Origin: Plakobranchus ocellatus
Taxonomy: Eukaryota > Mollusca > Gastropoda > Plakobranchidae
DNA: 24,561 bases
Reading direction: 5' to 3'
Assembly (NCBI GenBank): GCA_019648995.1
Contig: BLXT01002128.1
Location: 30,211 to 54,771 of the forward strand
The position numbers were made by a program, and so were the translations under genes. Positions 1-9,299 of the stretch are shown in pieces. Under the pieces are notes generated by a model. That model saw only the letters and a program-made list of their open reading frames with translations. It was not told the DNA's origin and ran no database searches. Position 1 is the stretch's first letter, and each line of letters opens with the position of its first letter.

Positions 1-2043
1 GGGGGGGTTCCCGTTGAGTGAAATTGGTCTATTCAGTCAGTTGCTTAAGAGTGCCGATTTATCATTATTAATTTGCTGTTTATTCAAATAATTAACTAAA
101 ATGCATCTATTTTTTAGGAGACGTGACCTGTTCCACATTTGAATCCCACAAAATAAACAGTCTTGTCATTTATTCAAGGCTAAACTGGAATTTTTTATGT
201 CTCTAAATCATCCATTTTTTTTTTTTTATCAAATCCGTCTATCTGTGTCTCGCTGTATTCAAAGTTCTCCAAGGAGGAATCACTGAGCGGATTGTGGAAA
301 AAATTCACTTCATTTCATTTATGTCGAACCTGAAACGAAGTCAAATCGAACCGTTTGAAAAGTTTTTACTTTTTATCAATAGCTTTCCCAAACAGTCAAA
401 ATAAACGGTAGGCTTTGCTTAACCAGATTCTGGGAGCTGCTATTTCAAAATCAAAGCAAAGAGGGGTCATTGGTTTCGTAACCTTCTATTCATGTAAAGT
501 ATTGCCAAAATGAAACCAATGCTTCAACGTTTTTTAATATTTGCTGAGGGCCATCTATCTCATTATTTTATATTACTGAAATAATTTACCTTTTTATAGC
601 TTGACAGCATGTTATTTAAATTATACTTTTTTACTTTTCTTTTCCTTGCTTTTCTCACTTTTGGCCCCTTTTTTACTTAGAAGCAATGACACATTTTTTC
701 TTCACTGAATAGGACTTCATGTAAAACTCTGTTGTGCTCTTTCCCTTTAATTATTACTGAAGTTCCTTTTCCTGCACGATATCTCCACGCCTGCATTTTT
801 TCAGAATAGATAGGGCAGACTGATACTTATAATGGCTTCATAATCCTAGACTGGCAAATGATTTTGACAAAAGCTGATGAATGTACAGCCCCCTCTGGAC
901 AAGGTAGGGGGAATGTGCCTCTCTTGCAATTTGTCATAAATGGCTTTGTGCTATTTAGCTACAGGTCTAGCTGAGAGCTGCCTATAGCAAAGAGTTCTTT
1001 TAAGTAGACCTAAGAACAGAAATCACTTCAATCTCTCAGAGACCTCTCCAACAATCTCTCAATCATTCTTCTGCACAGAACTTAAACAATAAATTGAAGA
1101 AACAGCAAATTTCTTCAACTGTACGCTATAAACTTTGGTACACTAGCTATAACTCATGTCAAATCTATCACTCCAACACAAAAACAATAAATTTCTTTAT
1201 CATCTTCAATATCCAAATTCATATATAAACTACCAATTTTCTCAACAAAAAAAGACTTTCCAGAATATATGTAATATCACATAAAAAGAAAAAATAGAAT
1301 GAGATGGAATAGAATACATGAAAAAACCAGCATGTGAACAACGTGTGTACATAATACAGTCCATCTAGTAATCTGAAGAAATGACCAGATTTAGGTCCAC
1401 TGTAACATGCTTAAGCTTCTAGCGCTAAAATACCATTTCTTCGAACATCAGTCTGGCTTCAACAACACGTTGAGCAAGATTTAGTTTTGGATCTATAACG
1501 CAACACATGAACAATCAAACCGAAAATTTGTCACAATAACAAGTGAATATTAAACAATAATTAGTATCTAAAATAAACCCTCCACTCATTCAATTTAGTA
1601 AAGAAAGTTTTGCTTTCTAAAGCCTTATAGAGAAATGGAGCATGTATGACGGTGGCTTTAAAACTACCTCGCGTAATTTTCCTGCCGACGACCAGCATGT
1701 ACGTCTCAAACGCACTTATCTTCAGAAATCTGTAAAATGAATGCGTTATAAAAATATAAAAAATTGGAATGTTATTCAAAAACAAAAATTTGAAAATTTT
1801 AATCGTCGGCGTTTGAAGCTCGTCTCAGGCATGCTTTGAAAAACTTAAAGTCACGAGTAGCATGAAAGTGTATGTTGACATTTGTGTAAAAGGCGGCGAT
1901 CTAACTATCGCGTGCATCCAAGCGATTTCAAACAAGTTTTCTTGCATCAAAGCATTATTGTCAGTGAAGCTTTGAATTCGTGATGTCACTGTATTGTTGT
2001 TTTCTTCCAGAGCGATGATTCTATCATGCTCTTTCTCAAACAG
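1..2043. other. AT-rich non-coding stretch, no gene recognised
   Basis: Both strands are rich in stops and in short A or T runs, and I recognise no protein domain, RNA gene or named repeat. Its last bases form a splice acceptor for the EGF-like exon: a pyrimidine-rich run ending in CAG at 2041-2043. An earlier TTTCTTCCAG at 2001-2010 looks stronger as a 3' splice site, but using it would put a TGA (2016-2018) in the EGF frame. The stretch is therefore most likely intron. Confidence 0.5.
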
Positions 2044-2169
2044 AGTGTCCTCAAGGCTTCTACGGGCAGAACTGCTCATCACCATGTCCTAATCAGTGTG
2101 TCTGTCACCCCGAGAATGGAACATGTAAAACATGCAAATCAGGTTACAGCGGGCCAAATTGTCTTCAAG
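2044..2169 (+). CDS. Internal exon encoding one EGF-like (MEGF/SREC-type) domain
   Basis: This 126 bp exon lies between an acceptor (CTTTCTCAAACAG) and a donor (CAAG|GTAAAA at 2169/2170). It completes a split codon at its start and ends with one base of the next, so it is phase 1 at both ends, typical of shuffled EGF exons. The frame reads CPQGFYGQNC, then SSPCPNQCVC, then HPENGTCKTC, then KSGYSGPNC. Its eight cysteines are spaced C-x8-C-x3-C-x3-C-x-C-x6-C-x2-C-x8-C. That is the laminin-like pattern of MEGF10/SCARF-type receptors and of EGF-bearing receptor phosphatases common in molluscs. Such repeats form the extracellular rod of single-pass membrane or secreted proteins. No neighbouring EGF exon is visible, so flanking exons must lie outside the window or behind long introns. 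The domain call is firm; which gene it belongs to cannot be told. Confidence 0.85.
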
Positions 2170-2504
2170 GTAAAAGAGCATGTATATCTTTGAAAAGAAA
2201 TCTCCATAACTGCACAATCAATAAACCTCTATATCTGAAATTTCAGACAGAGATTCGCGTTTCGATTCATCCTGTGTGTTTTCACACTTCCAGTAGTATA
2301 ATGATTAAGGCATTGATTAAAATTAGTTCTCTTTTTTACGTAACATACTTTTGAGTTGTGTACGTCATGATGTTTTTCCGTTAAAGTAAAAAAAATGTAA
2401 AACCTAGTGTTAAATATCACAATTTTGATTATTTTCTTCCATTTGTGCTATGGTACCAGTAGATTTAGAATAATTAAAAAGTGCAGAAGCAGCAGCATTA
2501 GAAA
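2170..2504. other. Probable intron, nothing recognised
   Basis: This stretch follows the GTAAAA donor of the EGF-like exon. It is AT-rich with stops in all frames, and I see no further exon or repeat in it. Confidence 0.5.
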
Positions 2505-2508
2505 TGGT

Positions 2509-2540
<32 letters not shown>

Positions 2541-2578
2541 TTGCGGTGCGGTGGCGGTGGTGGTGGTGGTGGTGGTGG
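2505..2578 (+). repeat. GGT/GGC trinucleotide microsatellite
   Basis: About 24 copies of GGY run in near-perfect register, with a single slip near 2541-2549. Read as protein this gives polyglycine then polyvaline, but there is no gene context. It is a simple-sequence tract just upstream of the LINE remains. Confidence 0.9.
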
Positions 2579-2644
2579 AAGAAGAGCAAAAATGGATCTT
2601 AATCTATTAGATAAGCATAATATAGTTCTGTTTTAGTCGTATTA

Positions 2645-3620
2645 TAAGTATGAGCAGGGGCCTTGGATCAACCGCAGCCAAATGGTGGTCAAAAACATAA
2701 GGCAAGGGAAAAAAGGGACATGATCATAGATGAGATCAGGAATAAGGAAGATTCTACACGGGTACAGAAGGCGGTCCAGCAGCCTCAGCAAGGTCAGCGG
2801 ACAAATTGGGACACTGCCATACAGAGATCCTTGACATGGAATGATATCTGGCACATGGCGCCTCTTAGAATAAGCTTCCTCATCAGGTCTGTCTGTGATC
2901 TCCTACCCTCACACGTAAATCTGGTGCGATGGGGAAAGAAGGACGACCCTACATGCCCACTCTGCCAAGGTAGGCAAACTACATAGCATGTAATGAGCTC
3001 GTGCAAAGTAACGCTTTCACAAGGGCGATACACGTGGAGGCATAACAGAGTACTTCAAGAACTTGCCTCGGTCATAAGCACAGCGTAGGGGAAATCCACC
3101 CCTCTTCAACAAGCTCAACAGTATTCACCACAGAAGGTGGAGTCAAAAAATGGCACGGAGAGTCGATCACAATAAACACCCATAGAAAAGGTCTGCTCGG
3201 CGGCTGCGACGATTGGATGGTTTCAGCAGACCTCCCTGAATGGGAAAGACACCCTGATGTTATCAGAAAGACAGCATTAAGACCTGACATCGTGATCCAT
3301 TCTGCTTCAACACAACAAATTATCATGGTGGAACTAACTGTCCCCTATGAAAGCAGAATGGAAGAGGCCCATGCCTTCGAGGAAGGAAAATACCTGGACT
3401 TGACAAAAGAACTAAAAAAGGATGGCTACGAAGCTAAGGTAATGCCAGTAGAGATTGGCGCCAGAGGATTTTGGGTTCTGCAGCCTATGGTCTTCTAAGC
3501 AAACTCTCCATATGTGGCAATAAGAGAACAAAAGCCCTAAGGGTACTAGCCGAACCATCTGAGAACAGTCCTCGCTGGATATGGAACAGAAGGAATAAAA
3601 AGTTGCTTTATAAGGATTAA
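2645..3620 (+). mobile_element. C-terminal part of an R2/NeSL-like LINE ORF (zinc knuckle + restriction-like endonuclease)
   Basis: This is the last ~320 codons of a non-LTR retrotransposon polyprotein. A CCHC knuckle, CPLC-x7-H-x4-C, lies at 2954-3004; this is the spacing found just upstream of the endonuclease in R2-like elements. Further on, RPDIVI (about 3278-3295) and VELTVPYE (about 3328-3351), then a lysine-rich stretch and PVEIGARGF, fit a PD-(D/E)xK restriction-like endonuclease, which nicks the target for target-primed reverse transcription. The product end, WNRRNKKLLYKD, stops at TAA 3618-3620. The copy is dead. An in-frame TAG (2984-2986) sits inside the knuckle, another TAG lies near 3085, and frame changes occur around 3090-3210 and near 3470. 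The RT core is absent, so the copy is 5' truncated or rearranged. The clade name rests on motif reading by eye. Confidence 0.8.
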
Positions 3621-3632
3621 AATGCTCTTATG

Positions 3633-3830
3633 ACAGGGCCGAAGTGGTTAGACGCCGGATTTGTAACCAGATGTATGCGGGTTCGAATCACTGGCAAGCA
3701 ACCCCGGAGGAAAAAAACTTAGGCAGGCATCTGGGAGTCATGACCTAGATGTAGCCCGGCTCTCTTAGAGTGTCAGGAGTTACAGGGCCGAAACACTTGC
3801 TATGAGGGTTTTTTTTTTTCTCTGAAGACT
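3633..3830 (+). mobile_element. tRNA-derived SINE-like sequence
   Basis: A tRNA-like body begins near 3633. The A-box-like TGGTTAGACGCC lies at 3645-3656, an anticodon-loop-like TTTGTAA at 3659-3665, and a perfect B box GGTTCGAATC at 3680-3689. The loop would read TGT (threonine), but the anticodon and acceptor stems do not pair properly, so this is not a working tRNA. It begins 12 bases after the LINE ORF stop, so it may be part of the LINE 3' UTR or a SINE sharing that tail. An 11-base direct repeat, ACAGGGCCGAA, occurs at 3633-3643 and 3782-3792. It could be a target-site duplication or a decayed second tRNA-like unit. A T run follows at 3809-3819. Confidence 0.5.
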
Positions 3831-3839
3831 TCCTGCTAC

Positions 3840-5271
3840 CTAGCTCCCAAAGAGTTTCTTACTACTATACACGGATCATCCATTGACTTCCAGGAATATG
3901 CTAGAGGACGTTCGGGAAAGACCGAAGGACTCCTGGAAATACAGGTGACACTGGGAAAGACTACACAACGAGGTCTTGTGGGCTAGCAACCCCTTGATTT
4001 CTTAAAATTGCTAGGAAGGCAAACAAAGAAAAATGCTCCCGTATATCCACCGAAAGGGGAAGAGAATGATGGATCAATCGGCGATAACTCGATGTCAACC
4101 GGAACCGCCCCAAGGACTACGAGAACAAGGCAACGAATGTCGGTTTGGAAATGGACTATTCATGTATATGCAGTAGGAGATTTGCAGCCGAAAGAGGAAT
4201 GAAAATCCACAGGACTAAGATGGGACGTTTCAGTATGTCGTCTCAACAGCAACGCACTGCTGTAGCAGATAAGACGTTGGAAAACCAAAGCCAGGTTCAA
4301 AACTACAGTGCTAAGAACTGAGACGATGTACTGAGACACCCCAGCAGCGACAAACGTCAAAAGATCAATTTCCCACCAGCAAGTTCAGGAAAGCAATGAG
4401 AAGATCTGGACAGCAAAATAGTCCTCAAGACTGACTCGCTACTCGGTAAAAGCACCCTGGAGCACAAGCTTGCCACTTTCGGTAATATCGTCTATCAAAC
4501 CTGTGTGGATACATTTGGAGCGAAACAACATCAAACCAAATGCCCACCAAAGAGATCAGGAGGCATTTAGAAATGGACACCTTGCGTAAGCAAAAGAAGA
4601 AATTGATTAGAGCAGCAAGTAGCGAAGAAACGAATGGGCTTTTGGTCATATGGCCCCAGCTGAAAGCGAGGCACTCAGCATTGAGCAAAGCTGAGTCAGC
4701 CAGAAAGAAGCGCATCATCAGGGACCCATCCCAGTTGCAAGACAGCTCTTCCACCAACCAAAGTCTGGAACTTTGACAGTAGATAGAGAAGAAACTCATC
4801 TGAGGAAGACATATTCAGATCCCACTCGCGATATACGCCTGGAGGAAACTACAGGCCTTGTATGACCAGCTGCCCCAGGAATAAAGGTTGACAGCAAGCC
4901 TCCAAGCTTACATGAAGTCATAGCAGTAGTAAACAAAGCTAGAGCTAAATCTGCTTTAGGGCCCAATGTAGTGCCCTATCTACTGTACAAAATATGCCCC
5001 AACGATCTCAAGAAGCTACACAAAATACTACGAAGTGCATAGAAAAACATCAAGATCAGTAAAGAGTGGATGACTGCAGAGGGGGTGTGTATCCCCGAAG
5101 AGCAAGATTCGAAAGGAATAAACCAGTTTCGCCCAATATCACTGCTCAATGTAGAAGGTAAAATATTCATCTCAATCATGGCGTCACGCCTAACGAAATA
5201 CCTAACAGAAAATGTATATATAAATACCTCTGTCCAAAAGGGTGGCATTCCTGGGGTTTCGGGTGGCTTGG
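3840..5271 (+). mobile_element. N-terminal part of the same R2/NeSL-like LINE family (zinc finger to start of RT)
   Basis: This is the 5' part of an R2/NeSL-like LINE, probably the same family as the piece at 2.65-3.62 kb. A nucleic-acid-binding zinc finger remains near 4163-4225 (SCICSRRF, then MKIHRTKMG). The usual C-x2-C has shrunk to C-x-C and the last cysteine is lost. A conserved linker follows (LEHKLATFGNIVYQTC near 4457-4506, RRHLEMDTLRKQKKK at 4558-4602, HSALSKAESARKKR near 4672-4714). The beginning of the reverse transcriptase is at 5070-5270 (KEWMTAEGV, then INQFRPISLLNVEGKIF, then SVQKGGIPG). Several stops and frame shifts interrupt the frame, for example TGA at 4200 and stops near 4770-4800. 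The piece ends abruptly within RT near 5271, before the catalytic YxDD. The exact 5' limit is uncertain and lies somewhere in 3700-4000. Confidence 0.75.
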
Positions 5272-5960
5272 AACCGCGAGGTGGCCTGCCTAAAGAAGTT
5301 TTTGGAATAAAAGATAAATTGTCAAACCATTATGACGTTTACTTTGACGGGTCTAAACTGTAGGAAAAGGTGCAGCTGCAACATATTTTCCAATTTGCCC
5401 AGACTGCTCGGAGACAGCTCGCCTTAGAGATGAGTCTTCCGCTTTAGCGCTGAGCTTGAGGGCATGGCCCTTGCGCTCACGAGATGAAAAAACTTTTGTT
5501 CAATACCAAATTTTCGTTAACTATGTGATAGCCTGATAACCGTGTAGGCTATTCAAAACAAATATTTCAAAGCTAAAGATGCCAGGCACCAGTTCAATTT
5601 AATCAAAAAATATGTTCATGTCTCTTTTGTCTGCATTCCTACTCACGCAGGCATCGGGGGGAATGAGAATGTGGACAAACTTGCAAACCGGCTCGAAACA
5701 GCTAACCATCGTGTAAACTTCAGTTGTGCCATACATACCTCACCCTGAGCTACATTTTAGAAAATGAGGAACTGCCTTTTTGATATGCTAGCGACAGCCT
5801 TTACACACTCCGGCATAATTTAATTGAATACGCAGACTTTCAAGGCACCAAGAGTGAATACAACAATGCAACTAATATACCGACTTTTCCGACAAGTCAA
5901 TCCCTTTTGCATATTGAAACACCCAAAGGAGCTTGGTGTCTCTAGAAATGTCTGAGGATT
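5272..5960 (+). mobile_element. RNase H domain fragment of an I/Jockey-group LINE
   Basis: The sequence switches here from the R2-like LINE to the ribonuclease H region of another non-LTR element. RNase H degrades the RNA strand of the RNA/DNA hybrid during reverse transcription. DVYFDGSKL (5334-5360) carries the first catalytic Asp. An ELEG motif near 5454 carries the Glu. IPTHAGIGGNENVDKLA (5635-5685) carries the His/Asn/Asp end of the fold, with the usual preceding W replaced by C. The copy is decayed: TAG at 5361, adjacent TGA and TAG near 5527 where the second catalytic Asp is expected, and at least two frame shifts. LINEs with this domain belong to the I, Jockey/R1 or LOA groups; I cannot choose among them. 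The 3' limit is a guess. Confidence 0.7.
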
Positions 5961-6559
5961 TGTACAGTTTCTTTTTAAAGTTTTCCTTTCTGTACGCAGA
6001 TTTTTAATGCATTTTTACTTTATTGTTTTAAACTGCTCAAGTAAATGATCAATAATGGCCTCTTAAAGCAAATGAAAAAATAGAAACCTTGAGATCACCG
6101 ATTAATGATGGCCTGAATATACCAATAATCAATGGATCAATTAATCATAACGGATCTTTTTCATTTTTCAGCAAAATCGCAACAATCGGAAGAAAATGGA
6201 ATGTTCTATGCTGGTAAATGGAAAGTGCAAGAGGAAAACAAATAATGGCATATTTTACAAATTTTGAGAAACGGGAAAGGCGAGCTTTTAAGACTTCCAA
6301 TCCCTTTCATACTAGAGTAATGATCTTACATAATTTATTTTATGCAAAAGTAAAAATGACATCATCTGTTTTCCAGTTGCAAAGGTAAAAATGACATCTT
6401 TACATGTCCTTTAATTATATTATCTTGATTTGCTTAAACTTAAAAAGAAGGCCTCATGCTTAATGGGCCCTGTCATATTTAAAGTTTAATAGAACTTTGC
6501 TACAGGCAATTCAAAAGTAAAAGAATATAATTTTAAGTTTACACTGCACACTCTATCTC
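5961..6559. other. AT-rich spacer, nothing recognised
   Basis: No domain or RNA gene is seen. A short direct repeat, GTAAAAATGACATC, occurs twice at about 6349-6398 with a ~35 bp period. Confidence 0.5.
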
Positions 6560-7270
6560 CTTAGATATATTCTTCATTAGTATCCACCCATAGCTGGCAG
6601 AGAGTATTGGTCCACAAATGCGCTCTTTGTTCTCCCCTACCGGTTGAATGCTGGCTCCCACATCAGCCTCGTCAAGCAAGTTTTTTTCTCATCTGCGGGA
6701 ATGAAAAAATCGGACGGAGCGATATCTAAACTGAATGAAAAATGTAACAGGATAGTGGAATCCAGCTGTGTCAGGGCGGTTTCGGTCTGACCTGTTGTGT
6801 GGTCGTACTGTATCCTTCCGAGGTGCATGCATCTTCGTCTTGCGTCGCTTCCAAAGAGAGCCTTACTCTTGTTTATGTAAAAGTTCACTGCTCTCTCCTG
6901 GCCCTGATTTGCCTTTTACGAGCTATGTCTTACAAGGGCAAGGAAGGTAAAAAGCGTTTTTCTTACCGAGGTTATAAAAGATTAGTTCAAACCTTGTCGA
7001 AGACGTGAAAACAATACGTACTGCCGTTGGCTGGCCTTTGTTTTCTGGGTTGTGGTGATGCACCCATTGTCTAATATTTGGAACAATGCATTTCAAATAT
7101 CGCTTTTTTTTTTCAAACTATTTCAACATTTCAGTGCAAATTTGATATCGCTGACCTTTATTCTGCGATATCAACATTCGAAGGTCGATCTGGAGAACAT
7201 CACCATAGATTTTCATTTTCTGTCCCTAGCAGTCATGTATATTGACGAATGCATCTTATCCTTGACTGAC
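6560..7270 (-). mobile_element. Decayed mariner transposase remnant
   Basis: Read on the minus strand, this contains pieces of a Tc1/mariner cut-and-paste transposase. The clearest is DIAPSDFF at 6701-6725, matching the family's PYSPDLAPSDF block with the third catalytic Asp. Upstream of it TALTQLDSTILLHFSFSLD aligns with the stretch between the DNARPH and SPDLAP blocks; the second catalytic block itself is barely recognisable as YDHTTGQ. RSTFECKYRRIK near 7170-7210 resembles an N-terminal mariner segment, and WVHHHNPENK-like residues near 7060 recall the block around the first catalytic Asp. At about 0.7 kb it is short for a ~1.3 kb mariner, so it has internal deletions besides many stops and frame shifts. 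I cannot place terminal inverted repeats. Confidence 0.6.
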
Positions 7271-7533
7271 GAGATCAAGTATTGAACTTTTGAGCTTTGG
7301 TCGATACAGAGCTCCCATCGATGGACTATTTTTCAGATTCCTCGGCCAAGAAATCAGTACACTCGTCTACACAATAACTGAACTGTCAGGTCTTTATATT
7401 GGTTCCTTTTCTGGACCCCCTTTAGACTGGGCATGTAAGGTCTGGATTGCATGCAGAATCTGAGAAGATGAAGAAATCCAGCTGCACAAGAATGTCACAA
7501 ACACCAGAAATAAAAAATAGATAATACCTCTGA
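7271..7533 (-). mobile_element. Possible C-terminal remnant of another mariner, next to the LTR
   Basis: The minus strand reads KIVHRWELCID near 7295-7330 after a GRGI-like segment. This resembles the mariner C-terminal pattern of a glycine-isoleucine pair followed by RWxKCI. A PSLKG-like block lies ~100 bases further upstream on the minus strand. The match is short and the frame broken. It ends where the LTR begins (7534), so it may be the far side of the mariner piece found at 12.0 kb, split by the LTR element. It could also be a chance match or a third copy. Confidence 0.35.
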
Positions 7534-8166
7534 TGTAGGACGTTGAGTTCTTTAGATCTATAGACCTAGCTGAAAATAACGGAACTCTCGAGATTGTGTG
7601 AAGAACGAAAAAACTGAGTTTATTTAACTCAACAGCAGGAAATTAAATCAAACAATATTCACATTGGCCGTCGATAAGAAAACTAGATCTAGCTCTATGA
7701 ATCTGCGTAATCGCTATACAATGATCTCGCTGCAATCTCTGTGATCTCTGTGAACTCTCTGCGTACTCGGTGTGACCTCTATGGACTCTCGGCGTACACT
7801 GTGTGATCTCTATGAACTCTCTGCCTACTCTGTGTGATCCTTTGGCCAATCTTTTCCCGGTATTTATACCTTTTTTTTCAAAAGAAAACTCTATAAATTT
7901 CAGGAAATCTATCCCATAATGCAAGCGTAGAATGTTCGAAAAATATAGATCTAGAACATTACATCATAATCCTAAAATAACAAAAAAGCAGTCTTCGAAA
8001 AGACATTAGGGAAATCCTTGGGCTAAAAATAGAACATGAGTCATGTTTGTTTACGTAATGAATTCTCGTTCACTTTGCATAAATAAACTTCCCTAAACTG
8101 GTTCTTTCTAGAATTCTCGAGTTGACGTGCGTTCAATAGCAAGCCCTAAGTCTAGTTTTTGTTACA
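7534..8166 (-). repeat. LTR of the Gmr1-like element
   Basis: On the minus strand the LTR starts TGTAAC at 8166, directly after a purine-rich tract (8168-8179) that would prime plus-strand synthesis. It most plausibly ends CCTACA at 7534, giving 633 bp with TG...CA ends. A TATA box in GGTATAAATACC lies near 7859-7870 and an AATAAA poly(A) signal at 7619-7624, which sets U3, R and U5 in the expected order. The lower boundary is inferred from the TG...CA rule alone, since no second LTR is available for comparison. Confidence 0.65.
7740..7840 (-). repeat. 31-bp tandem repeat inside the LTR (about 3.3 units)
   Basis: Plus-strand units start TGTGAYCTCT at 7740, 7771 and 7802, with a partial fourth at 7833. 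Each full unit is 31 bp and they differ at only a few positions. They lie just downstream of the LTR TATA box, so they would fall in the transcribed leader. No spacers separate them. Confidence 0.9.
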
Positions 8167-8199
8167 CACGCCCCCTCTTAAGAATTTTTACCAAGTAAC

Positions 8200-9200
8200 A
8201 AGCTGTCGCCCCAGTTCACGATGTTAGGCTGCCCCTTGCGCACCAAGTCCGAAAGAGGCGCAGAGACCGCGGCAAAATTCGGTGCAAACTCTTTATAGTA
8301 GCCAACCAGTCCTAAAAACGCTCTAACCTCTCTCTTTGTCTTGGATCTAGGGGCATTCCTAACCTTCTCAACATTTTCGTCCTGGAGACCAATTGCACCT
8401 CGACCTAGACTGTGTCCTAAAAAGTCAAAAGTCCATGACCCAAACAAGCACTTAACAGTAAAGTTGGCCTCCTGAAGGCGCCTGTATAGTTCACTTAGTG
8501 TCTTCACGTGGGCTTACCAGGTCTTCGTATGAATCAACAGATCATCAATATAATTCACCACGTTGTCCATTCCACACGGCAGCTTCTTCACAGAACGAGT
8601 CAGCGTGGCCCCGGAATTCATCATCCCGAATGGCATCCTTAGAAACTCGTAGTGACAGTCCATCGTCACAAACGCCGTCTTCGGAATGTCCTCCTTCCGT
8701 ACAGGGATCTGCCAGAAGCCTTTACTCAGGTCGATCTTTGAGAAGTACTGGTCCTTTTCCATACCCTAGAAGATGTCTACCGGTGGTGTTATGGTTTGAG
8801 GGTGGAAAATGGTGAGTTTATTCAGCCGTCTGTAGTCGATGCACACACGATTCGTACCATCCTTCATCTTGACGACTACCACAGGAGAAGCGTAAGGAGA
8901 AGAACTCTTCCTGATGACCCCCAAGTCTTCCATCTCTCTGAGTTCGTCGCGTAGAGTTTGCCTCATCGCGTAAGGCACTGGGTACGGACGTTGTCGCACA
9001 GGAATTGATGACGTCAGCTCGATGCAATGTTCCTCTGTCGACGCTGTACCAGGGCGATCGCTGAAGATGGAGGAGTACGTTAAAGCTACCTCCTCCAGCT
9101 GCCTACGTTGTACCAGGGTCAGTTCATCGCCAAACTTGAGGTCGTTGACAGTCTCCTCGCTGCCCCACCCACCTAACTCAGGTAGAGCTTCATAGTCACT
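8200..9200 (-). mobile_element. Reverse transcriptase region of the Gmr1-like element
   Basis: Gypsy-type RT copies the element RNA into DNA in the cytoplasmic particle. Visible motifs, in order on the minus strand, include SSSPYASPVVVVKMKDG and RVCIDYRRLNKLT (about 8,820-8,900), FSKIDLSKGFWQI, FLRMPFGMMNSG, the catalytic YIDD (near 8,545), FLGHSLG, and FLGLVGYYKEFAPNF in the connection region. This set is characteristic of Ty3/gypsy RT rather than Ty1/copia. The segment follows the integrase tail directly and precedes the purine-rich tract and LTR. It belongs to a broken element and is not expected to be active. Confidence 0.9.
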
Positions 9201-9299
9201 GTCGTTGAAGTGTTCACCTTCGAGGTCTTCAATGACAGTTACACTTGCAACGGGTATATCCAAGCTGCTTGTTGGCGGCCTTTCCTCCGTAGTTGCTTG

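Noticed and set aside
1561-1785. Minus-strand 74-codon open frame
   Set aside because: No recognisable motif and an AT-driven composition; a frame this long is expected by chance in 24 kb.
1825-2085. Minus-strand 86-codon open frame with a coiled-coil-like stretch and an SPPF motif faintly recalling TRAF/MATH domains
   Set aside because: Its first 14 codons are antisense to the firm EGF-like exon, the MATH resemblance is only a few residues, and no splice signals support it.
2407-2610. Polyglycine/polyvaline open frame
   Set aside because: It is produced by the GGY microsatellite and has no gene context.
3633-3705. Functional threonine tRNA gene
   Set aside because: Only the internal promoter boxes are intact; the anticodon and acceptor stems do not pair, so it is a tRNA-derived relic.
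7740-7840. CRISPR-like array
   Set aside because: The 31 bp units are contiguous without spacers, lie inside an LTR, and the genome is eukaryotic.
7643-7924. Minus-strand 93-codon open frame in the LTR
   Set aside because: It spans the LTR tandem repeats and leader, and its repeated residues just mirror the 31 bp units.
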